From the NCBI RefSeq assembly GCF_000005505.3, contig NC_016131.3:35455001-35519000 (forward strand): a DNA stretch of 64,000 nt. Reading direction: 5' to 3'. The notes under the pieces were generated by a model, which saw only the letters and a list, made by a program, of their open reading frames with translations, did no database searches and was not told the origin of the DNA. A program made the position numbers and the translations under genes. This document shows positions 34,378 to 45,863 of the stretch, piece by piece (position 1 is the first letter of the stretch; each line of letters opens with the position of its first letter). The DNA is from Brachypodium distachyon. Its lineage: Eukaryota > Streptophyta > Magnoliopsida > Poales > Poaceae.

Positions 34378-35841
34378 CTATTCGGCGGTCAGGTTCGCAT
34401 CGACGGTAACGGTGCGCTCCTTGTCGCCGGCTTGGAGGGGCAGCTTCTTCACTTTGGCGGCTTCCTCCCGGAGCCCCCGCCCCTTGCCGGGACGCGCGCT
34501 CGAGCCCGCACCTCCTCCGGCTAGCCCTTGCGGGGTGGCACGGGCCTTCTTCGTTGCCGGGGCATCACCCGGCAGGGCGTCGTCCTCGACAACACCTTCG
34601 TCACCAGTGTTAGCTGCAGCAGCGGCCCGGACGACCTCGCCAACGCACCAAGCAGCGTCTTTGAGATCGCACCCGATGGAGAGGACTCCGTAAACGGACG
34701 GGATCTTCATCACGCCGTAGGCGCAATGCGTAGGCGCCATAAATTTGATCAGCGCCGGACGGCCAAGAATCCCGTTGTAGGGCAACGGGATATGCGCCAC
34801 GTCGAACACTATGTGCTCGGTCCTGAATGCTTCCCGGGACCCGAAGGTGACCGGCAGCGTGATGCGTCCCAGCGGGCGCACGATCCCGGGGTTCACCCCC
34901 CGGAACGGTTCGGTGGGCTTCAGCTGCTCCATCAGCAGCTGGAGCTTTTCCACCAGCCTGGCGGACAGGAGGTTAAGCCCCACTCCGTTGTCCACCAGGA
35001 CTTTGGTCACCGTCATATTGCTAATGATCGGCGAGACGACAAAGGGTATTACTCCGGAACCCAATTGTCGCACCGGGTGGTCGTCGGCGCTGAAGGTGAT
35101 CGACACGTGCGACCACCTCATAGGCTGTTGCGGCTCTGCACCCGGCAACAGCGCGCACACGTCGCGGGTGAGGCACTTCACCGCGGCGTGGGATGGGAGA
35201 GCGTAAGATCCCCCATGGATACAGGCGACGCCACAAGGCTCCTGGAAGCCCCGCTCGTCGCCGCCGGAACGGTCGGACTCGCGTTGCTCCTCGGCGCGCA
35301 CCATGTCGCGCCCGCGAGGAGGGCATTCCCGCACAGCAAGGGGCTGGCTGCGCCCTCCTTGGGGTTCGACTGCCGGCACCCCCGCCGGCCGGCCTCGGAC
35401 CCGCTCCGGGGTCGTTCGGGCAATCTCGGGAGAGATGCCCGATGTCGCCACAATTGAAGCAGGCGCCGGTGCGCGGCGCTCCTCGTGGCGCGGCTCCTGC
35501 CGCTGCTTGATCCCTTGCAGGACGCGGCAACTCTGCGCGTCGTGGGTGGAGTTGTTGTGGATAGGACAGCGGGACGCGTCGCCGTGCTTCCGGCTAGATT
35601 CTCCCCCCGGCGAGGCCTTCTTCGTGGGCCTCGCGGCAGGAGCCCCCGAGTCCGCAGCGAGGACTTGCTTCCCGCTGCGCTTACAGGAACCCTTCTTCTG
35701 CGAGCCCTCGCCCGGGCTCGCGGCAGCCTGGGCTGCCAGCTCGGGCGCTAGGCGCCCCTCCTCGGCCATGGCGCACTTGTGCGCCAAGGCGTACAAGTCC
35801 TGCGTCGTCCGGATCCGATGTGTGCTCAGCTTCTCACGCAT
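34378..35841 (-). pseudogene. Gag C-terminus and protease of Tat element E
   Basis: 487-residue frame: end of gag (QDLYALAHKCAMAEEGRLAP), Lys-rich segment, a CPIHNN...C segment, then a short out-of-frame stretch where the CCHC knuckle (CFNCGDIGHLSRDC) lies in the adjacent frame at about 35425-35470. Protease has KVLVDNGVGLNLLSARL with D-N-G and the C-terminal RPLGRITLPV and NGILGRPALIKF strands. A TAG near 34378 separates it from RT. Confidence 0.85.
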
Positions 35842-37043
35842 CTTGGGATCGCGGACATTGATGGCGAGGTGTTTATGATGGCGGCCACCTCCGCCTCCGG
35901 GATAGAATAGGAGAGATTGGAGAAGCGGTTGACGAAGGCCCGCAACGTCTCTCCCGGTTTTTGCACGATGGTGTGCAGCTCCGCCATGGTTCCCGGGCGC
36001 TTATAGCCGCCCTGGAACGCGCTCACGAACTGCTCACGCAGGTCTGCCCAGGTGGCGACGGATCCGGCAGGCAGGTTGAGCAACCAGGTTCGCGCTGATC
36101 CCTTCAAGACCATCGGGAACCATATCGCCCTGACCTTGTCATCGGCGCCGATGGCATGCATGCCCAGCGTATAGGTCAGGAGAAAATCTTTGGGGTTAGC
36201 GGTCCCGTCATACGTACCGAGCGCAGGCGCTCGGAACTTACGGGGCCACACCACCCGCCGCGACTCGCGCGCGAACGCAGTGCAGCCGTCTTCTGGGCCC
36301 AGGGGAGCATCTTCTTGCTCCAGTGGGTGCCGGCGCTCCAAGCGCCAGCACAGATCCTCCTGTTGTCGGGCATTCAAGATGCCACGCGCATCGCCCCCTG
36401 GGACGGTGGGCGATGAATTCGTGGACCCCTCCGGGCTCCCGTCTACCAGGCCCCGCTGAGGAGGGGGAGGGTTCTCCCCCTGTCGCGAGGCGGGCGGCGC
36501 GCCTTCGCGCTCTGAGTTCGGCCCGTGGCCGGAGCCTACCGGGGCGCCCTTGCCTTGCGGCTGTTGGGCGGCCAGGGCGAGAAGCGCTTCCAACTCCTCG
36601 CCCCACGTCTCGTGTGCCGGCGTGCCCTGCTACGGCTCGTACCGCACCATGACGCACGCGGCGACGATGGTTTCAGCCGGGGTTCGCACGGGGGGCAACC
36701 GGTTTCCTGAACGGCTGCTTCCCGCCCTGGCCCCGGAAGCCTCCGGGCGTGCAGGGTGCGAACCTCCAGGGGTCGCCCGGGACGCGGCGTGCTCCGGGTG
36801 CCGCTCCCGCGGGGCCTCCTCGGGTTGCGTCTCCACCCGTTGGCTAGCCCGGGCGATGCCATGTGTGCTCGCCCGACTGCCCCCAGCGCTGGGGGCAGCC
36901 GGTCCCCTCGGCCGATTGTCGGTCGACGGTCGGGGAGGCGGTGGAGGCAGCTGCGTTTGCTGCACCCTCGAGGGCTCGGGATTCTCTTGAGCTCCCGATT
37001 CGGGTCGCACGTTGTGGGACCGCGTGTGCGCCGCTGAGGGGCA
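35826..37043 (-). pseudogene. Gag of Tat element E
   Basis: Pro/Arg-rich N-terminal region then the retrotransposon gag core (KFRAPALGTYDGTANPKDF, YTLGMHAIGADDKVRA, GSARTWLLNLP, WADLREQFVSAFQGG, VQKPGETLRAFVNRF). Compared with F, about 35 bp just after the ATG (37043) are deleted, so the start codon is out of frame with the rest; a TAG near 36630 also interrupts it. Confidence 0.87.
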
Positions 37044-37132
37044 TGGTGACTAGGCTCGTCGACGAAGAAGAGTGAAGCCGATGCCGATGGGAACTTCCGC
37101 TGCCGGCGATCTCCAGCGCTGTCCACTCCCGA

Positions 37133-37152
37133 GCCCCCTACCTGGCGCGCCA
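37133..37152 (-). promoter_or_regulatory. Primer binding site of E (tRNA-Arg type)
   Basis: On minus, TGGCGCGCCAGGTAGGGGGC, 2 nt inside the 5' LTR. Same as D and F. Confidence 0.78.
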
Positions 37153-37154
37153 GA

Positions 37155-38158
37155 TGTCGTCGCTCGGTGCTCCGACACCGGGGGCGTGCAGCCACGTCCC
37201 CCTTTTAGGTTCGGTAGGGGCGTCTGGGGCGGAGACCCGGTTATCGCTGGCACGGCCGATGAGGCCCTATGGGGCCGGTGAGACCAAGTGCCAAGAGGGC
37301 GCGCTAGTACCAGAACAAATGCACACCCGTTTTTTATTCAGGTTCGGGCCACCGGGAGGTGTAAAACCCTACGTCCTGCCTGTCTGAACTGATACCGATT
37401 GCGGATCAAGCATTTACAAGTTTTTGCCGGGCCAGTTCCCGGGTTTCCTCTCAATGTCTAAGTACTCCTTACTATTCTCTGCTTGCTATCTACTGGAACC
37501 AACTGACCAACTCGCTATCCTCCCAACTGTCTGACCCGTCAACCGTTTAAAAAAAACCCCTCTCTCCCCTAGACCGTTGGCATGGGTGCTCCTTTTATAC
37601 ACAAGGGGATGCCACATGTGCCACGGTGCATGGGCTACAAGTGTCCAACGGGGAGGCATGCGACTCTCCCTGGTGAGTTGGTGGCATGCATGGGTGCCAC
37701 CTCCGCTGCTAGGGGCCTAAGACCCTAGGGTAGGATTGGACAACCACTGTTCCTTCGACCCAACGGGTAACTACCCGTTGGTCGGCTCGTTTACTGAGCC
37801 GCGCACCTTACTCCTTGCCTTGGTGGGACCGCGCGTTCCGCGCCCGCCACGCGCCCGTGTGGCGCTGTCCCGTGGGCCCCATGACCCGAGGCGGGGGCAC
37901 GCGTCCGGGAGCCTCCAGTCCCCGCAAGTCGGCCCGGGAAGCACCCGGGCCCAGTGCGCCCGGAAACCTCCTCCCGGGAAGCAGCTTCCCGGGAGGTGCC
38001 TAATCGGGAATATTCCCGAAAGCCCCGCTAGCCCATTTCGGGCTAGTAGCTTGCCGGGAAGCTCGTTGGCGCTCCCCGGGATGAGACCTTCCCGGGAACC
38101 CGGGGGAGGGGGCCACGCGTCGCGCAGCGGTGGTAGCCCGGGTGCCACTGGTGCGACA
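37155..38158 (-). repeat. 5' LTR of Tat element E
   Basis: 1004 bp, TGTCG...GCGACA on plus. TATAAAAGG on minus at 37591-37599. Rich in CCCGGGAA palindromes at about 37925-38105. Confidence 0.92.
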
Positions 38159-38163
38159 CCCCG
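38159..38163. repeat. Target site duplication of element E, right (CCCCG)
   Basis: Matches 23835-23839. Confidence 0.88.
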
Positions 38164-38265
38164 GATCGACCCACGTGAGGCCCCAGCGGCACACACGCGG
38201 TTGCATGACGCGCTGCCCGCATCGCTGGATCCGGAAAACCTGGAACCCTCACGGGTGTAGCAATC
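38164..38265 (+). pseudogene. Continuation of element D gag
   Basis: Resumes the D gag frame after E (DPREAPAAHTRLHDALP, then a CAG-to-TAG stop at 38258) and ends directly at the F LTR (CAATC before TGTCGCACC). The rest of D is absent. Confidence 0.75.
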
Positions 38266-39234
38266 TGTCGCACCAGTGGCACCCGGGGTACCACCGTTGC
38301 GCGACGCGTGGGCCCCGTCTCCGAGTTCCCGGGATGATTTCGTCCCGGGCAGCAGTCACGAGCAGCCCGGCAAGCTACCAGCCCGGAAGGGGTAGCGGGG
38401 CTTCGGGGAATATTCCCGCCTGGACACTTCCCGGGAAGCCGCTTCCCGGGAGGACGAGTTCCCGGGCGCAGGCTCCCGCCACAAGGGTGGGGCCCGACGG
38501 ATAGAGCAACAGCGCCACGCAGGCGTGTGGCGGGCGTCGGGTGCGCAGTCTCACCAGGGCGAAGAGTGATGCGCACGGCGCATTAAATGAGCCGACAAGA
38601 CGGGCGTTACCTGTCCAAATCAGGTGAACAGTGGGTGTCCAATCCTACTTGTAAGATTTTAGACACCTAGCAGCGGAGTTGGCACCCATGCATGCCACCA
38701 GTGCACCGAGGGAGAGTTGCCATGTCTCCCCGCTTGCCACTTGTAACGCATGCACCGTTGCACCCGTGGTATCCCTGTGGTTATAAAAGGAGGACCCCCG
38801 CCAACGGTCAAAGGGTTCCACATTTTTTGTACGGTTCGTCGATCACAGGGCCGGACGGTTCACAGTTCCAGGAACACTAGGTTCGTCGGACTCACAGTTA
38901 GCCATTAGCAGTGCCCAAAAGCAATGAAGAGCACTTAGCCAAAAAAGAGAACGCCCAGAGACCCTCCCTCCAGAACGTGTAAACACTTGATCTATAGTCA
39001 ATACCAGTTCAGACAGGCAGGACGTAAGGTTTTACACCTCCGGGTGGCCCGAACCTGGGTAAAAATGTGCGTGCTTGTGTTCTTAGCTTGCATGCATCCG
39101 GTGTACATTACTTGGCAAGTTGCGTAAGCCATCGGCCACGCCGGCGATCACCGGAGCGATCCCCGACGCCCCTGCCGAACCTAAAAAGGGGGCGTGACCG
39201 CACGCCCCCGCTGTGGGAGCCCCGTGCGACGACT
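38266..39234 (+). repeat. 5' LTR of derivative F
   Basis: Starts TGTCGCACCAGTGGCACC; its last base is mutated (ACGACT where D has ACGACA). TATAAAAG at 38782-38789. Confidence 0.88.
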
Positions 39235-39236
39235 TC

Positions 39237-39256
39237 TGGCGCGCCAGGTAGGGGGC
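39237..39256 (+). promoter_or_regulatory. Primer binding site of F
   Basis: TGGCGCGCCAGGTAGGGGGC after a 2-nt gap. Confidence 0.78.
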
Positions 39257-39342
39257 GCGAGAGGAGAGCTCGCCGGTGATTGCCGGTAGCGGTGTTTGCA
39301 TCGACGTTGGCTTCGTCTTCTTCACCGACGGGACCGGTCACC

Positions 39343-39976
39343 ATGCCCCCCAAGCGGGCTGGTGACCCTCGAATAGACTCGCGTGAGGCCCTAGCGGCGC
39401 ACACGAGGTCGCATGACGTGCGACCTACGTCGGGTGCTCAGGAGAACCCGGAGAAATCACAGCTGCCTCCCCCGCCTCGTCGGCCGTCTGCAGACAATCG
39501 GCTGAGGGGACCGGCGGCCCCTAGTGCCGGGGCCAGCCGCGCGAGCGGGCATGGTGCCGCCCGCACTGGCCAGCGAGTCGAGTCGCGGGCCGAGGATGCG
39601 CAGCGACAGCGGCACCATGAGCATACCGCGTCATGGGTGACGCCCGGGGGCTCACAACCCGTGCACCCGGAGGCGTCCGGGGCCAGAGCGGACAGCAGCC
39701 GCTCGGGAAATCGGCTGCCCCCGCACGAACCCCCGCGGAAGCCATCATCGCCGCGCGGGTCATGGTGCGGTATGAACCGCAGCAAGGCACGCCGGCACAC
39801 GAGATGTGGGGCGAGGAGTTGGTCGCGCTCTTCACTCTGGCCGCCCAGCAGCCGCAAGGCGAGGGCGTCCCGGTAGGCTTTGGCCACGAGCAGAACCGGA
39901 GCGCGGAGACGTGCCCTGCGCCTCGCGACAGGGGGAGAACCCTCCTCCGCAGGGAGGCCAAGGAAACGGGGGCCTG
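39343..39976 (+). pseudogene. Truncated gag of derivative F
   Basis: Begins MPPKRAGDPRID and follows the E gag N-terminal region (QLPPPPRRP, GPAAPSAGASRA). A frameshift after SGNRLPP moves it to another frame, where MVRYEPQQGTPAHE and AAQQPQGEG are readable. Sequence stops at about 39997, before the conserved gag core, where spacer begins. Confidence 0.8.
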
Positions 39977-40313
39977 AAGGGGTCCTCAGACTCGTCACCC
40001 ACCGTCACACCGGGTCCCCGCTACCGCTTGACCCCAGGTCGGCACTGCGGGTCTGTCCCGGGTCCCTGGTCTGATCAAGGGTGAGGCGCGCGAGTCCCCG
40101 GTAACACAAGGCAAAACACGCAAAGGCTAGGGGAGTCGCCCCGCGAGGCAGCACCAGGAACAAGGAACAAGAATTGAGCGAATTAAAGAGCTTGATTAAA
40201 TAAGCTAATTACAAAATAATTGTTCAAACGGCGCCAAACAACACACATGCAGGAAAAAGCAAGCAAAAGGAGATACATCGGAAAGCAACAAGGACGGCGG
40301 GGGGCTGCGGCAA
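39977..40313. other. Deletion junction and spacer of F
   Basis: At about 39997-40015 gag sequence switches to the family spacer (GACCCCAGGTCGG, GTCCCTGGTCTGATCAAGG on the strand opposite to that in E). About 7 kb present in E between these points is missing. No gene. Confidence 0.7.
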
Positions 40314-41833
40314 CTAGTTGCCAGCGTCTTCGGCCGGGGGCTCCGGGGACGGCTCAGGGTCCGTCTTCCTCTGCATCCGCTCGACCACCTCGTCAACGAA
40401 CCCGCGCACCGCTTGGGTGTGTGTGGGCTCGTCCTCGCTGTCCGACCAGGCGTCCAGCAGGGATTCGAAGGGAAACCCCGAGTCCCGGAGGTGTATCCTC
40501 GGGAGGATTGTCCCGGTAACCTCCCGGGCGCAGTTGGCGACTTCGTTGGCACCATACTGGGCGATCCAGACGTCGAGAGCCCCAAGCTTCCCCACCAGGT
40601 CGGAGAAGAAGGGGATCAAGGTGGAGACGTCCGTGCCGTCCACCGCTGCGGCTGCAGCTCGAACCGGGGCAACAAGTCGCGTAGTGCCTGGGCGATCTTC
40701 ACCAGCTTCTCGGTTTCTAATTGCCGCTGCCCGATCAACGTGCAGTGATGGAGCCGAGCGTCGTGCATGGCCTTCTTGGCCTTGCGGAGGTTGTCTTCCA
40801 GCGCCGCAAGCTCCGCGGTCTTGACCGCGATGTCGTTGCCGGCCTTGGCGAGCTCCTTCCGAATAGCGGCCAATTCGGTCTCAAGCCTGGCCACTCTGTC
40901 CTTGACGGAGCCGAGCTGGATCTCGTGCCAGGCCGCTGCTCCCACCCCATCCTCAGTGGCCTTGACCTGCTCCTCCAGCTTGACGTGAAGGCCATGAATC
41001 TCGCCGTGGTAATTAGCGATCAGGTCGCTCTTCTCGTCCAGCCGGGCCTGGGCTGCCGCGAGCACCCCGGCGTGCTCCTTCTTGGTCGCCTCGAGGGTTG
41101 CCGCCAGCGAGTCCAGCTCCCCCTGAAGCTTCGTGTGCTAGGCCTCCAGCTGCCAGTGGAGTTCGGCCTCCGGGACGACCGGTTCCTCGGCGTCCTCCAG
41201 GGCTTGCCGGGCAAGACGCGCCTCCTCCCTGGCGAGGCGCGTCTCCTCACGTAGCCGGGAGAGCTTTTGCCGTTCCCTCTCCACGGCTTCCCGCACCTCG
41301 CCGAGTTGGCTCTTGGCAACAGCATGGTGCTCCCTCACCTCGTTGAAAGAGGTGATGAAGGCTTGCTGTTGGTCCCTGACGGTGTCCAGGAACCGGTGCC
41401 CCCGCTCGAAGATGCTCGGATCCCAGGTGATGGGATTCCAAGCTAGCCCGGCGAGGGTGCCGAGGTCGGTGTTGGGGAGGGTAGCCGAGGACGACGGAGC
41501 CCCCGCTGCCGTTGTAGGGCTGTGCGGTGGGTCACTCGTCTGCTCCGGGGGATCCTGTCGTCCTTCCCCGGCAGCTTCCCCTTCACCCGCGCCCGGGGAC
41601 CCCAGGTCTGGAGAAGCCTCCCTGCCCCCGGCAGGAGCCAGCCGCGCCCACGTCTGCAGGCGCGTCACCAAGCGCCGTCCCAGTGGTGGTGGTGGCCACC
41701 ACCGCCACTGTCGCCGGCGCGGCAGGGCTTGGTGTGAGAGCCGGTTCCGGCTCCTCCGTCGCCCCCGTGATCTCGACGACAGGGTCAAGATCAACCACGG
41801 TAGCGCCCGCTCCCGGTGCGGGCGCGCTCGTGC

Positions 41834-41906
41834 CTACAGCAATAATTGTGAGGATCGACAAGTAAAAGAGCTATCGGAAGCAGACAAGGGTGGCCGGGGC
41901 GGTTAC
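41834..41906 (-). other. Intron 2 of antisense gene (copy F)
   Basis: On minus GTAACC...TTGCTGTAG, 73 nt, phase 0. Confidence 0.75.
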
Positions 41907-42001
41907 CTTGCAGGGAAGGTGGACTTGCGAGTGGGGCTGCGCCGCCTCCCCCGTGCCGGCGGGAGCGTCCGGGAGGCTTGCCGCGGGCGAGCTATGGCTT
42001 G

Positions 42002-42077
42002 CTGAAAAAGAAGGTACGTTTGTATGATTAACTAACAACTGAAAAGATGCAGCAAAGGAGAAGCAAAGGAGCAGTAC
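42002..42077 (-). other. Intron 1 of antisense gene (copy F)
   Basis: On minus GTACTG...CTTTTTCAG, 76 nt, phase 1. A TTAGTTAAT branch-like element lies ~30 nt before the acceptor. Confidence 0.75.
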
Positions 42078-44105
42078 CAGTTGACGGACCTGCCCCTGTT
42101 GGGGCTGGGTTGCCAGCGGGCGCGATGACGTCGCCACTAGCCCCTGTGTCAGTCGGGTCAGTGGCGCCGCTGGCGTCCGCGCGAGCCCTCTTGTTCGGCG
42201 TGGCGGGCAGGGAGTCGCTCCTCCCCCTTTTGCGGGCCCTCGCCGATGAGTTGAACCTTGGGGGGTTGCGCCGGAGCGCAAAGCCCTGGGAGACCCCCCG
42301 AGCGGGCGGCACCGTAGGTGCCTGCTGGGTCGCTGCTACCCGGGGCGTCGCGGGAGACGGTTGCGAAGCCGCCGCGGAATCAGGGACCGACCCCGAGGAG
42401 GCTGCCGGCGTATCCCCGGTGGCTGTAGTTGCTGAGGCCATTGCTAGGTCGCTGATGGCCCCCGCCGAGGCATCGTCGGGTGCCACCGGAGCAGCTGCCG
42501 TCTCGGTGCTAGCGGCCGCTGCTAGGGCGGATGTCGCCGCAGTGGCTCCGGTGACCCCCGCGGACGTGTGCGCTGCCGAGGTACCGGCAGGCGCCCCTGA
42601 GGTGGCCGCCGCTGGGGCGGACGCCACCGCCGAGGCTCCGGCGACCCCTGCGGACGCAGACGCCGCCGAAGTACCGACGGGCGCCCCTGAAGCGGCTGCC
42701 GCCGTGGGGCTGGCGGCTGCTGTCGGGGCGGATGTCGCCGCCGAGGAGATAGCCGTGGCCGCTGCGTACGCCCTTGATCTCCGAACGATCAAGGGCGCAT
42801 CGTCGCTGTCCTCCTCGTCGTCGTCCACGGGGACGACTTCTGGGGACACTGCAGCCTAGCCCGCCTCGTCATCCAGGGACTGGAGGGAGGGCCCGCTAAT
42901 CTCCGACTCGCCCCCGCTGCCCTCCAGCACCTGCTTCCCGCAAAGTGCTGGCAGGTGAGCGCGGGGGATCCGAGTGGGGGTGTCATCCATAAACCCCCAC
43001 TTGTTGCAGGGCAGGAAGGCGACGATGTCGTTGAGCGCGCAATGCCAGCATGGAGGGAGAAGACCCCCGGCGGGAACCTCGTTGATTGGAGGGTTTCGCC
43101 GGAGATTCCACTCACCCACGTCGTGAGGGTTTCCAAATCCATGCCGTCCTGGTGGAGGCGTCTTCTGTCCCCGGGACCCGTGTACATCCACGCGGGCCGG
43201 GAGCATAGTTGGAGTGGCGCGATACGCCGGTTGACGAAGGTACGCGCCACGTCCACGTCGGTGAGCCCCGCTAGCTGCAGCGCCTTGATCTTCTCCACAA
43301 TGGGGAGGAGATCGGCGTCACGGTGGTACCTGTCTTGCCAGCCGCTGTGGGGTTGCGGCAACTCTGTGGGCGAGAAGATGAACTCTTGGGGGTCTTCCAC
43401 TCGGACCCAGCACCGGTCGCCCCGCCACTCCTTCTCGATCTTCTTCCCTGACCGGACAATGAACTCACACTTCATTTGGTCGCGGGCGCGGAATACCACC
43501 CCTGACGACATCGCTTTCGCATTGTCAATTCGGGGCTAGAAATAGTGGCGGAAGAGTGCCACAAACGGCATGACCCCCACGAATGGTTCGCAGAGGAATT
43601 GGAAGGTGGCGAGAAGAAACATCAATGTGGGGTGGAGCTGCGCCACCTGCAGCTGGTACGACTCAATTAGTGCGTGGAGGAATAGCGAGAATGGCATCAC
43701 CAGCCCGGTGAGGAGGAAGCGCGTGAACACCCGGAAGTCATTGTCCTAGTGCTCGGCGCTAGCCGGGAAAATCAGGGTCTCCCCGTGCTCGTTGAACATG
43801 GAGGCGACGGCATGCCGGACCTTGTCCAGTGCCTCGCCGTTGTAGCCAGGCCGGTAGAAGGCGAGCGTGGCCCGCATCTCCCGCTTCTTCTGGTCTTTGA
43901 CGGCGGCTGCCTTGGTTGCCGCCTCGCTCTTGCTGGCCGCCGCTCTCTTCGAGACCTGCGCCTCTTTTCCCTTCCTGGTGGTGAGGGGTGCCATGGGGGA
44001 CGAAGGTGGAAGCTAGCAAGAACACTTGGGTGCAAGATGCAAAGGAGGATGAAGGCGAAGGCCGTGGGGAATAGAGTGCATTCCCCTTTTGGGCAGCGGT
44101 AAAAT

Positions 44106-44112
44106 CTTTATA
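44106..44112 (-). promoter_or_regulatory. TATA box of antisense gene (copy F)
   Basis: TATAAAG on minus within GTTATAAAGATTTT, about 112 nt before the ATG at 43994. Confidence 0.55.
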
Positions 44113-44404
44113 ACACCCGGCCGTTTGGTAACGGCCGGTTCCGTACCCTATGGGTGCACGGGGATAGCTCCTGATCAAAGGAGTAATGCGCGGAGTGGCC
44201 TTAACTTCACAGTTTAAGGGGGAGGTCAGGGCGGAAACCACGCGCCCACTACTCCGTCTGTAACGACGTGGTACTAGGGGCAACGAAGGGACGCGGGCCC
44301 GAGGCGAATCGGGGCCCACGCGTCGGTTGTGGGCGTAGCGTGGCAACCGACCTGGGGAAGGCTCATCCGGGAACAGGTGATGCCAGCCCACGTCCGGGGG
44401 CTAC

Positions 44405-45413
44405 TGTCGCACCAGTGGCCCTCGGGTTACCACCGTTGCGCGACGTGTGGGCCCCGTCTCCGAGTTCCCGGGAGGATTTTGCCCCGGGCAGCAGCCACGA
44501 GCAGCCCGGCAAGCTACCAGCCCGGAAGGGCTAGCGGGGTTTCGGGGAATATTCCCGCCTGGACACTTCCCGGAAGCCGCTTCCCGGGAGGGGGGTTCCC
44601 GGGTGTGTTTGGCCTGGGCGCTTCCCGAGGAGCGACTTGCCGGGAGGAGGAGTTCCCGGGCGCAGGGTCCCGCCGCAAGGGTGGGGCCCAGCGGACAGAG
44701 CAACAGCGCCACGCGGGCATGTGGCGGGCGTCAGGTGCGCAGTCTCACCAGGGCGAAGAGTGAGGCGCACGGCGCATTAAATGAGCCGACAGGAGAGGCG
44801 TTACCTGTCCAAATCAGGTGAACAGGGGCTGTCCAATTCTACTTGTAGGATTTTAGACCCCTAGCAGCGGAGTTGGCACCCATGCATGCCACCAGCACAC
44901 CGAGGGAGAGTTGCCATGTCTCCCCGCTCGCCACTTGTAACACATGCACCGTGGCACATGTGGTATCACCTTGGTTATAAAAGGAGGACCCCCGCCAACG
45001 GTTAAAGCGTTCCACATTTTTTCTACGGTTCGTCGATCACAGGGCCGGACGGTCCACAGTTCCACGAACACTAGGTTCGTCGGACTCACAGTTAGCCATT
45101 AGCAGTGCCCAAAAGCAATGAAGAGCATTTAGCCAAAAAAGAGAACGCCAGGAGACCTTCCCCCAGCAACGTGTAAACACTTGATCTATAGTCAATACCA
45201 GTTCAGATAGGCAGGACGTAGGGTTTTACACCTCCGGGTGGCCCGAACCTGGGTAAAAACGTGTGTGCATGTGTTCTTAGCTTGCATGCATCCGGTGTAC
45301 ATTACTTGGCAAGTTGCGTAGGCCATCGGCCACGCCGGCGATCACCGGAGCGATCCCCGACGCCCCTGCCGAACCTAAAAAGGGGGCGTGACCGCACGCC
45401 CCCGGTGTCGGAG
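44405..45413 (+). repeat. 3' LTR of F, also upstream LTR of remnant G
   Basis: Starts TGTCGCACCAGTGGCCC; TATAAAAG at 44976-44983. The last ~16 bp are missing: GGTGTCGGAG is followed at once by gag TGACGCTGG. A TGACGC tract sits at the same point in F gag, suggesting a microhomology deletion. Confidence 0.85.
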
Positions 45414-45863
45414 TGACGCTGGTGGGGTCGCACCCAGCGCACCCGAGTGTGTCTAAAGGTAGAGCGGAGGGCAGCCGCTCGGGAAACCGGCTGCCTCCCG
45501 TGCGGACGTCGGCAAAGGCCATCATCGCCGCGCAGGTCATGGTGCGGTATGAACCACAGCAGGGCACGCCGGCGCATGAGACATGGGGCGAGGAGTTGGA
45601 CGCGCTCCTTGCGCTCGCCGCCCAACAGCCGCAAGGCGAGGGCGTCCCGGCAAGGCTCCGGCCGCAGGCAGAACCATGAACGCGGAGACACGCCCCGCAC
45701 CTCGCGACAAGAGGAAAACCCTCCCCCGCAGGGAGGCCAGGGGGACGCGGACCCGAAAGCGTCCTCGGACTCGTCACCCACCGTCGCGCGCGGCATCCTG
45801 AATGCCCGCCAGCAAGAGGATTTGCGTCAGCACCTGGAGCACCAACGTCGGCGCGAGGTATAG
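45414..45863 (+). pseudogene. Gag fragment of remnant G
   Basis: Matches the middle of E/F gag (SGNRLPP, MVRYEPQQGTPAHE, GILNARQQEDLRQHLE), with a frame change near 45670, and ends before the gag core. Confidence 0.78.

Larger units (their letters stand above)
23840..38158 (-). mobile_element. Complete Tat-clade Ty3/gypsy element E (14.3 kb)
   Basis: LTRs of 1003 and 1004 bp with TG...CA ends and a perfect CCCCG TSD. Element order on minus: 5' LTR (37155-38158), Arg-type PBS, gag, protease, RT, RNase H, archaeal-like RNase H, integrase, repeat-rich spacer, an antisense gene with two introns (plus, 25176-28729), 3' LTR (23840-24842). It is inserted in the gag of element D. By eye the LTRs differ by roughly 4-5%. 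Gag has a start-proximal deletion, and RT and RNase H are frameshifted, so it is not autonomous as it stands. Confidence 0.93.
40314..43994 (-). pseudogene. Antisense spliced gene of derivative F
   Basis: Exon 1 43994-42078, exon 2 42001-41907 (95 nt), exon 3 41833-40314. Transposase_28-like domain (FYRPGYNGEA, HALIESYQLQVAQLHP, FLCEPFVGVMPFVALFRHYF, RDADLLPIVEKIKAL), acidic DDDEEDSDD, a very long Ala/Pro/Ser/Thr-rich linker with basic SPATPNKRARAD-like end, then the coiled coil and the SDSEDEPTHTQAV tail. The exon phases (1, then 0) join linker to coiled coil without a stop. Stops at 43746 and 41138 are CAG-to-TAG; another stop near 43537 and a frameshift near 43050 also break it. Confidence 0.77.
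38266..45413 (+). mobile_element. Pol-less Tat derivative F
   Basis: Two same-orientation LTRs (38266-39234, 44405-45413), Arg-type PBS, leader, gag, then a direct jump into the 3' spacer, and the antisense gene on minus. Protease, RT, RNase H and integrase are absent. The right LTR lacks its last ~16 bp and is fused to gag of remnant G, so no TSD can be tested; the left flank is CAATC. Such an element could only move with enzymes from an autonomous relative such as an ancestor of E. Confidence 0.85.

Noticed and set aside
22701..45413. One single element from D to F with E inside
   Set aside because: D's gag stops at the F LTR and each has its own PBS and leader, so they are separate units or products of recombination.
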